Below are positions 55,552-61,412 of a stretch of DNA of 61,412 nucleotides, in pieces. Source of the stretch: Saccharothrix sp. NRRL B-16348 (GTDB lineage: Bacteria > Actinomycetota > Actinomycetes > Mycobacteriales > Pseudonocardiaceae); contig NZ_LGED01000249.1 in the NCBI RefSeq assembly GCF_001280085.1, positions 1 to 61,412 on the forward strand, written 5' to 3'. The notes under the pieces were generated by a model. It made no database searches. It saw only the letters and a program-made list of their open reading frames with translations, and was not told the origin of the DNA. Position numbers and translations under genes: made by a program. Numbering within the stretch: position 1 is the first letter of the stretch; the number at the start of each line of letters is the position of its first letter.

Positions 55552-57194
55552 CACATGCGCTCCGGCGCGGTCACGCCCAGCAGCGCGAGGCCGTTGGCGA
55601 ACACCTGGCGGGTGGCCAGGCACAGGCTCAGCCGGGCCCGGTGCAGCTCGGTCGTCTCCTCGTCGCCCCTCGGCAACACCCGACAGGCCTCGTAGAACCG
55701 GTGGTAGGTGCCCGCCAACTCCTCCAGGTACCGCGCGACGCGGTGCGGTTCGCGCAGCTCACCGGCGGTGGCGACGACCCGCGGGAACTCGCCGATCGTG
55801 CGGATCAGGTCGCCCTCCCGGTCGTGGGTGAGCAGGTCGACCGCGTCGCCGGGCGTGACGCCGAGGTCGGCGCCGTTGCGCTGCACCGAGCACAGCCGCG
55901 CGTGCGCGTACTGCACGTAGAACACCGGGTTGTCGTTGCTCCGCTTGCGCAGCAGGTCGAGGTCGATGTCCAGGGACGAGTCGACCGAGGACCGGCTCAT
56001 CGCGTACCGGGCCGCGTCCACGCCGACCGCGTCCACCAGGTCCTGCATGGTGATCACGGTGCCCGCGCGCTTGCTCATCCGCACCGGCTTGCCCTCGCTG
56101 ACGAGGTTCACCAGCTGGCCGATGAGCACCTCCACCGACGCCGGGTCGTCGCCGAGCGCCGACGCGGCGGCCTTGAGCCTGCCGATGTAGCCGTGGTGGT
56201 CCGCGCCGAGCATGTAGATGCACAGGTCGAAGCCGCGCGACCGCTTGTCCACCAGGTACGCGATGTCACCGGCGATGTACGCCGGGTCACCGTCGCTCTT
56301 GATGACCACGCGGTCCTTGTCGTCGCCGAACTCGGTGGACCGCAGCCACCAGGCGCCGTTGTCGAAGTACAGCGCCTCGGAGCCCTTGAGCTGCTCGACG
56401 GCCTTCGTGACGGCGCCGGACTTGTGCAGCGAGTCCTCGTGGAAGAAGACGTCGAAGTCCGTGCCGAAGTCGTGCAGGTCCTTCTTGATCTCCTCGAACA
56501 TGAGGCCCACGCCGATGCGGCGGAACACCTCGTGCGAGTCCTCGGCGGTCAGCGCGCTCGGCTCCTGCCGCAGCACCTCGGCGGCGATGTCGCCGATGTA
56601 GCCGCCCGCGTAGCCGTCCTCCGGCGCGGGCTCGCCCTTCGCGGCGGCGATCAGGGACCGGACGAACCGGTCGATCTGCGCGCCCGCGTCGTTGAAGTAG
56701 TACTCGCGGGTGACCTCGCCGCCGTTGGCGGTGAGGATGCGGCCGAGCGCGTCGCCGACCGCGGCCCAGCGCGTGCCGCCGAGGTGGATCGGGCCGGTCG
56801 GGTTCGCCGAGACGAACTCCAGGTTGATCCGGGTGCCGGCGAACTGGTCGCCGCGGCCGTACGCGTCGCCCGCCTTCAGCACGTCGCGCACGATCGCGCC
56901 CTGGGCGTCCGCGGCGAGCCGCAGGTTCAGGAAGCCGGGGCCGGCGACCTCGACCGACGAGATGGCGTCGGTGCCGGTCAGCGCGTCGGCGAGCCAGCCG
57001 GCCAGGTCGCGGGACGCCACGCCGACCTTCTTGGCGGTCTGGAGGGCCACGTTCGTGGCGTAGTCGCCGTGCTCGGGGTTGCGGGGGCGCTCGATCGTGA
57101 CCGCTGTGGGCAGGGCGGCGGGGTCGAGGCCGCGGGTGGACAACACGTCCACGGCCGTCGCACGGACCAGTTCAGCGAGCGCAGCGGGAGTCAC
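55551..57194 (-). CDS. argS: Arginyl-tRNA synthetase
   Basis: 547 residues. Class I motifs: the HIGH equivalent is HLGG in [20 protein letters not shown], and the KMSKS equivalent is [21 protein letters not shown]-terminal Add-1 domain about 1-90; C-terminal DALR anticodon-binding domain about 430-547 ([20 protein letters not shown] and ending LGVTAPERM). GTG 57194. First gene of argS-lysA-hom-thrC-thrB, all in the mycobacterial Rv1292-Rv1296 order; its promoter lies in the divergent 170 bp shared with the DUF3105 gene. Confidence 0.98.
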   Translation of the reverse strand: MTPAALAELVRATAVDVLSTRGLDPAALPTAVTIERPRNPEHGDYATNVALQTAKKVGVASRDLAGWLADALTGTDAISSVEVAGPGFLNLRLAADAQGAIVRDVLKAGDAYGRGDQFAGTRINLEFVSANPTGPIHLGGTRWAAVGDALGRILTANGGEVTREYYFNDAGAQIDRFVRSLIAAAKGEPAPEDGYAGGYIGDIAAEVLRQEPSALTAEDSHEVFRRIGVGLMFEEIKKDLHDFGTDFDVFFHEDSLHKSGAVTKAVEQLKGSEALYFDNGAWWLRSTEFGDDKDRVVIKSDGDPAYIAGDIAYLVDKRSRGFDLCIYMLGADHHGYIGRLKAAASALGDDPASVEVLIGQLVNLVSEGKPVRMSKRAGTVITMQDLVDAVGVDAARYAMSRSSVDSSLDIDLDLLRKRSNDNPVFYVQYAHARLCSVQRNGADLGVTPGDAVDLLTHDREGDLIRTIGEFPRVVATAGELREPHRVARYLEELAGTYHRFYEACRVLPRGDEETTELHRARLSLCLATRQVFANGLALLGVTAPERM

Positions 57195-57364
57195 CCGGCA
57201 AGTCTAGGGAAGCGTTCCCGCTGGTCTCGACCGGGATGCGCGTCCCGCGAAGTGGGAATCGCCACCGGTGGCGACCACCCGCTGTGACGACCAGTTGACG
57301 GTGATCAGACACGGTATCCCTACACTGGCCCGCGGCATGGGCGTATGACGAGACTGAGGCGGAC

Positions 57365-58189
57365 ATGACCAGCGGCAAGAAGACGAAGGCCGCGCGCTCC
57401 AGCGTTGCGGCGGCGCGCTCCTCGGTGGTGGCCAAGAAGCCGAAGCCGTGGGGGACCATCATCGCGGTGGTGGCCGTGCTGGCCCTCGCGGGCACCGTGT
57501 TCGGTTACGCGTACAGCCAGATCGCGGACCGCAACGCGAAGGAGCAGGCACTCGCCAAGTGGAACCCGTCCGAGGAGAACAAGGACCCCTCGGACCAGAT
57601 CCCCGGCGTGGTCAAGGTCGAGTACGAGGCCAGCAAGCACGTCGACCCGACGCAGCGGGTCGCCTACGACCAGTCGCCGCCCTTCGGCGGTCCGCACGAC
57701 AACGTGTGGGCCGACTGCACCGGCACGGTGTACGACAAGGCCGTCCGCAACGAGAACATGGTCCACCCGCTGGAGCACGGCGCGGTGTGGATCGCGTACA
57801 ACCCGGACCAGGTCACCGGTGAGGCGCTCGACAAGCTGAAGGCGCGGGCCGAGGGCCAGCCGTTCACGATGCTGTCGCCGTACCCGGGCCTGGACAAGCC
57901 GATCTCGTTGCAGTCGTGGGGCCACCAGCTCAAGGTGGAGACCGCGGACGACGAGCGCATCGACCAGTTCATCCAGTCGCTGCGGCGCAACCAGTACACG
58001 TACCCCGAGGTCGGCGCCACGTGCGACACGACCCAGTTCGACGTGACCAACCCGCCGCCGTTCGTGGCGGAGGCGCCCGGCGCGGACGCCGTCCCGATGG
58101 ACGGCGGCACCACGGACGGCGCGGAGCCGACCGGCGCGCCGCCGGCGGCGACCGACGCGCCCGCCGCCACCACGACCGCGAGCAGCTGA
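57365..58189 (+). CDS. DUF3105 membrane-anchored protein
   Basis: 274 residues. A basic N-terminus and one transmembrane helix (GTIIAVVAVLALAGTVFGYA, about 30-50) precede the DUF3105 core: SPPFGGPHDNVWADCTGTVY, VHPLEHGAVWIAYNPDQV and SPYPGLDKPISLQSWGHQL. The tail is an Ala/Pro/Thr-rich linker. The His/Cys-bearing motifs (GGPH, HPLEHG, GATCDTT) suggest metal binding, which is inference. ATG 57365 has GAGG upstream. Four bases separate it from the DUF305 gene; the two are often paired in actinobacteria. Confidence 0.9.
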   Translation: MTSGKKTKAARSSVAAARSSVVAKKPKPWGTIIAVVAVLALAGTVFGYAYSQIADRNAKEQALAKWNPSEENKDPSDQIPGVVKVEYEASKHVDPTQRVAYDQSPPFGGPHDNVWADCTGTVYDKAVRNENMVHPLEHGAVWIAYNPDQVTGEALDKLKARAEGQPFTMLSPYPGLDKPISLQSWGHQLKVETADDERIDQFIQSLRRNQYTYPEVGATCDTTQFDVTNPPPFVAEAPGADAVPMDGGTTDGAEPTGAPPAATDAPAATTTASS

Positions 58190-58192
58190 CCT

Positions 58193-58915
58193 GTGGCAGA
58201 GGCCGAGCAGGAGGACGTCGCACCCGCTTCGCCGGGGGTGCCACCCGCTTCCCGAGGGGTGACCGCGACCAGGACGGTCGTCGTGACCGTCGCGGTCGTG
58301 GCCGTCCTCCTGCTCGGCGCCGCCGTGGGCCTGCTGATCAAGCTCCCGGGCTCGGACACCAGCTCGACGCCCGCGCGCGACTCCGTCGACGTCGGCTTCT
58401 CGCAGGACATGGCGACCCACCACCTGCAGGGCGTGACGATGGCCAACATCGCGCGGGACAAGACCGCCGACCCCGCCGTCCGGCAGCTCGCGTTCGACAT
58501 CGCCTCGACGCAGTTGGAGCAGATCGGGCGGATGAAGGGCTGGCTGTTCCTCTGGGGCCACCCCGAGCAGTCGGTCGACGGCAAGCACATGCGGTGGATG
58601 ACCTCCGGCACGCACGGGCACGACGCGGCCGCCTCCGGTTCGGGCTCGGAGACGGAGCGGATGCCCGGCATGGCGTCGTCCGAGGAGATCACGAAGCTGC
58701 GCTCGCTGACCGGCGTCGAGTTCGACGTCTACTTCCTGCAGTTGATGTTGCGGCACCACAAGGGCGGCGCGCCGATGGCCGAGTACGCCGCCACGCGCGC
58801 CGGCCAGCCGGTCGTGCGGACGCTCGCGGACAACATGCTCAAGTCCCAGACGAGCGAGAGCACGTACATGCAGCAGCTGATCACCGAACGCGGCGCCGCT
58901 CCCCTGCCGGGCTGA
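58193..58915 (+). CDS. DUF305 membrane-anchored protein
   Basis: 240 residues. One transmembrane helix (TVVVTVAVVAVLLLGAAVGL, about 27-46). The DUF305 four-helix core has two matching halves: VGFSQDMATHHLQGVTMANI and DVYFLQLMLRHHKGGAPMAE, each with the paired-His motif (M.THH / LRHHKG), plus a His/Met-rich linker (GTHGHDAAAS, MPGMASS). Such His/Met sets suit copper or another metal outside the membrane, but function is unproven. GTG 58193, operon with the DUF3105 gene. Confidence 0.92.
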   Translation: MAEAEQEDVAPASPGVPPASRGVTATRTVVVTVAVVAVLLLGAAVGLLIKLPGSDTSSTPARDSVDVGFSQDMATHHLQGVTMANIARDKTADPAVRQLAFDIASTQLEQIGRMKGWLFLWGHPEQSVDGKHMRWMTSGTHGHDAAASGSGSETERMPGMASSEEITKLRSLTGVEFDVYFLQLMLRHHKGGAPMAEYAATRAGQPVVRTLADNMLKSQTSESTYMQQLITERGAAPLPG

Positions 58916-59150
58916 CCTGCCGCACTCACCTGATCCGCGACCGAGCCGACCACCGCCGCTCGACCGGGCCGACCCCCGGCGACCGGGCCGAGCCTCCCCC
59001 TTGAGCCGCCGCCCTTCCCGCTCGACCGGGCCGACCCCCGCGCTCGGCCGCCGCCGTGCCACCGGATGGCCGATCTCCTCGGAGAACCCCTCTCACCTGC
59101 GACTTCCGCCTGGCATGATCCGCGCCGCGTGCCTAGTCCAGGGGGACACC

Positions 59151-61412
59151 ATGACATCGTGGCGAAGAGCCATGTGCGCGGTCACCGCGACCGCGCTGCT
59201 GAGCACCGCGCTCACCATCACCGCCGCACCCGCGTCGGCCGACGACCACGTGCCCACGACCACCGTCACCAGGGCGCAGTGGGGATACGTGGACCGCGCC
59301 ACGCCGACCCGCGCCCACCTGGACCCGCGGGGCGACGCCCCCGTCGGGGCCCGGGACGGCGGGCACGTCGGCCGCTCGTACTTCCGCTTCGACCTCACCG
59401 CCTTCGACGGCGCCACCATCCTGTCGGCCGCGCTGTCCGGCACGGAGACCAACGCCGCCGACTGCGCCCACCGCGCCGTGCAGGTGTGGCGGACCGACGC
59501 GCTCACCTCGCGCTCCTCGTGGCTGAACGCGCCACGGGAGCGGGAGCTGCTCGCCACGCTCGGCCCCGTCGAGGGCCGGTGCCCCGCGCCGGTCGACACC
59601 GACCTCACCGCCGCCGTCGCGGCGGCCGTGCAGCGCGGTGACGACACCGTCACGCTGAGCCTGCGCGTGCCGCGCGAGCACGAGTTCGACCGGTCCCACG
59701 GCCGCGCCGTAGCCAACGACCTCAAGCTCGTGGTCACCCACAACCGCCCGCCCGCGACGCCGACCGGGCACCAGGTCTGGCCCGACCGGGGTTGCGCGGC
59801 GACCGCGCCCGGCACGTACCTCAACCCGGTGCACCTCAACGACGCGCAGCGCGTGCTGTTCATGGCGACGCTGAGCGACCCCGACCCCGGTGACGTCCTC
59901 ACGGCCGAGTTCGCGCACTGGCCCGTCGCCGACCCGGCTGCCCGCGAGACGCACCAGTCGCCGGCCGACGCGAACGGCAAGGTCGTCGCGCAGCCCAACG
60001 AATGGCTGTTCCGCGAGGACGGCACGCACGCGTGGACGGTGCGCGCGCTCGACGGCACCGCGGCCTCCCCGGAGACCGCGCCGTGCTACTTCACCATCGA
60101 CCGGACCCAGCCCGCGCCGGCGACCGTGTCGTCGCAGGTCTACCCGCGCGGGACCGCGGGCGGCGGCTACGGCGTGCCCGGCGACTTCACGATCACCACG
60201 GCGTCGGACGACGTCGTCGCCTACGAGTACCGGCTCAAGGGCAACGGGGAGTGGACGACCGTCACCCCGGCGGCGCCGGGTGGGCCGGTGACGATCAGCC
60301 ACACCCCCGAGTACACGGGCTACAGCTTCCTCGAGGTGCGCACGGTGGACCGCGCGGGCAACCGCCCGCAGTACAACGAGGCGTACTCGTTCACGGTCTT
60401 CGAGAACCGCCCGTTCGTGTGGTCCGACCTGTACTCGGACCTGTACGTCAACCCCGGCGGCGGCGTGGGCGTGCCCGGCCGGTTCGACTTCTCCTCGAAC
60501 CTGACCGACGTGGTGAGCTACACGTACCGCGTGGACGACGGCCCGGAGACGACGGTGGCCGCCGACGCGCAGCGCAAGGCGAGCGTCACGTACGCGCCGA
60601 CCCACGGCGGGTACAACGTGCTCAAGGTGCGCAGCACGTCCGCCGCGGGCACGTCGTCACCGGAGCGCGAGCACCGGTTCCTGGTCGACACCGCACCGGT
60701 CGTCACCCAGGAGGGGCGCACGGTCGTCGGGTCGTCGGCGGACTTCGCGCTGCGTCCGCGCCAGGCGGGTGTCGTGTCGTACACCTACTGGTTCTCCCGC
60801 TGGAACGGCCCGGACACCGACCCCGTGACGGTGCCCGCGGCGGCGGACGGCACCGGCCGCTTCACCTGGGCCCCGCTGACCACCGACGCCAACTCGGTGA
60901 ACGCGCTGCGGGTGCGCAGCACGGACGCGGCGGGCGCGGTGTCGGAGACGCGGCACGTCTCCGTGCACGTCGACGGCGCCGCGCCGGAGATCCGCATCGA
61001 CGGCGACTCGCCGGCGCGGCCGGCCACGTTCACCTTCACCACCAGGATGGTCGCGCCGGTCGAGTACGAGTACTGGTTCGACCACGCGCCCTCGGTGAGG
61101 CACACCGCGCCGGCCGACCCGGACGGCACGACCACCGTCCAGCACACCAGCGACCGCACCGGCACCCTGACGCTGCGGGCCCGCGTCCGCAACGCCGCGG
61201 GCACGTGGTCGGCCGACGGCGGCGCCAACTGGTGGGTCCACGACCACCCGGGCGTCACCTCGCCGGACTTCCGCACGTGGCCGGACAGCGCATGGCGCGA
61301 AGGCTCCCTCACGTTCACCTCGAACCAGTTGGGCGCGACGGAGTTCCGGTACACCGTCGACGGCGTCACCACCGCCGTGCCGGTCGGACCGGACGGCACG
61401 GCGACCATCCGC
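59151..61412 (+). CDS. Large secreted DNRLRE/repeat-domain protein (3' end outside window)
   Basis: At least 754 residues; the frame is open to the right edge. Signal peptide MTSWRRAMCAVTATALLSTA with cleavage near ASA-DD (about 34). Residues about 35-200 resemble a DNRLRE-type beta domain (TRAQWGYVDRATPTRAHLDP, GRSYFRFDLTAFDGATILSA, CAHRAVQVWRTDALTSRSSW). Then come repeated Ig/fibronectin-like modules with the recurring pattern VVAYEYRL, VVSYTYRV, VVSYTYWF, VEYEYWF and TEFRYTV, spaced about 90 residues. AGGGGG precedes ATG 59151. This N-terminal plan is found in very large secreted proteins of actinomycetes; C-terminal function cannot be seen. About 235 bp of GC-rich imperfect repeats (CGACCGGGCCGACCCCC) precede it. 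Confidence 0.85.
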   Translation, partial: MTSWRRAMCAVTATALLSTALTITAAPASADDHVPTTTVTRAQWGYVDRATPTRAHLDPRGDAPVGARDGGHVGRSYFRFDLTAFDGATILSAALSGTETNAADCAHRAVQVWRTDALTSRSSWLNAPRERELLATLGPVEGRCPAPVDTDLTAAVAAAVQRGDDTVTLSLRVPREHEFDRSHGRAVANDLKLVVTHNRPPATPTGHQVWPDRGCAATAPGTYLNPVHLNDAQRVLFMATLSDPDPGDVLTAEFAHWPVADPAARETHQSPADANGKVVAQPNEWLFREDGTHAWTVRALDGTAASPETAPCYFTIDRTQPAPATVSSQVYPRGTAGGGYGVPGDFTITTASDDVVAYEYRLKGNGEWTTVTPAAPGGPVTISHTPEYTGYSFLEVRTVDRAGNRPQYNEAYSFTVFENRPFVWSDLYSDLYVNPGGGVGVPGRFDFSSNLTDVVSYTYRVDDGPETTVAADAQRKASVTYAPTHGGYNVLKVRSTSAAGTSSPEREHRFLVDTAPVVTQEGRTVVGSSADFALRPRQAGVVSYTYWFSRWNGPDTDPVTVPAAADGTGRFTWAPLTTDANSVNALRVRSTDAAGAVSETRHVSVHVDGAAPEIRIDGDSPARPATFTFTTRMVAPVEYEYWFDHAPSVRHTAPADPDGTTTVQHTSDRTGTLTLRARVRNAAGTWSADGGANWWVHDHPGVTSPDFRTWPDSAWREGSLTFTSNQLGATEFRYTVDGVTTAVPVGPDGTATIR

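Noticed and set aside
57295..57326. Sigma-70-like promoter TTGACG...TACACT upstream of the DUF3105 gene
   Set aside because: The spacing is 20 bp, too long for a confident call; kept out of the feature list.

Overview
The window is high-GC actinobacterial chromosome, and the gene set and repeats point to Pseudonocardiales (Saccharothrix, Lentzea or Actinosynnema type); the genus is inferred, not proven. Evidence: many GTG starts, purine-rich SD sequences, many DUF3558-type lipoproteins, NucS mismatch repair, an ethylmalonyl-CoA mutase, and a long block in the gene order known from Mycobacterium tuberculosis around the ATP synthase operon.

Layout. 1-5.9 kb: a partial conserved actinobacterial protein, a membrane protein plus FmdB zinc ribbon, a lipoprotein, a doubled 3-hydroxyacyl-CoA dehydrogenase and a dhaKLM dihydroxyacetone phosphotransferase operon. 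6-12.9 kb: an orphan siderophore-binding lipoprotein with a candidate iron box, a repeat-filled intergenic region (a 133-bp palindromic element and an 11-unit 22-bp tandem array), an aldehyde dehydrogenase, lipoproteins and a sodium:solute symporter with a small partner. 13-15.7 kb: a Ro60/Rsr (TROVE) gene preceded by an apparent tRNA-mimic Y RNA, then nucS. 15.8-23.7 kb: NUDIX, DoxX, enoyl-CoA hydratase, a GlxA-type regulator, an isochorismatase-like hydrolase, MeaA and two tandem secreted peptidoglycan-binding proteins.

23.8-57.2 kb is a housekeeping block, murA-pduO-[insert]-DUF2550-atpC-[insert]-atpDGAHFEB-atpI-wecA-sua5-[insert]-prmC-[insert]-prfA-rpmE-[insert]-rho-thrB-thrC-hom-lysA-argS. 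From remembered order this matches M. tuberculosis Rv1292-Rv1315, with accessory genes at several junctions. The most striking insert is an oppositely oriented IclR-type gene between atpD and atpC. The argS-lysA-hom-thrC-thrB genes are tightly packed and probably translationally coupled. 57.3-61.4 kb: a DUF3105/DUF305 membrane pair and the N-terminal part of a large secreted repeat protein that runs off the right edge.

The best candidate for a less described system is the Ro-Y RNA pair at 13.1-14.9 kb. The RNA has a T-arm, a 7-bp acceptor stem closed by a tetraloop, and a D-arm in circularly permuted tRNA order. It sits on a long basal stem directly upstream of the TROVE gene.
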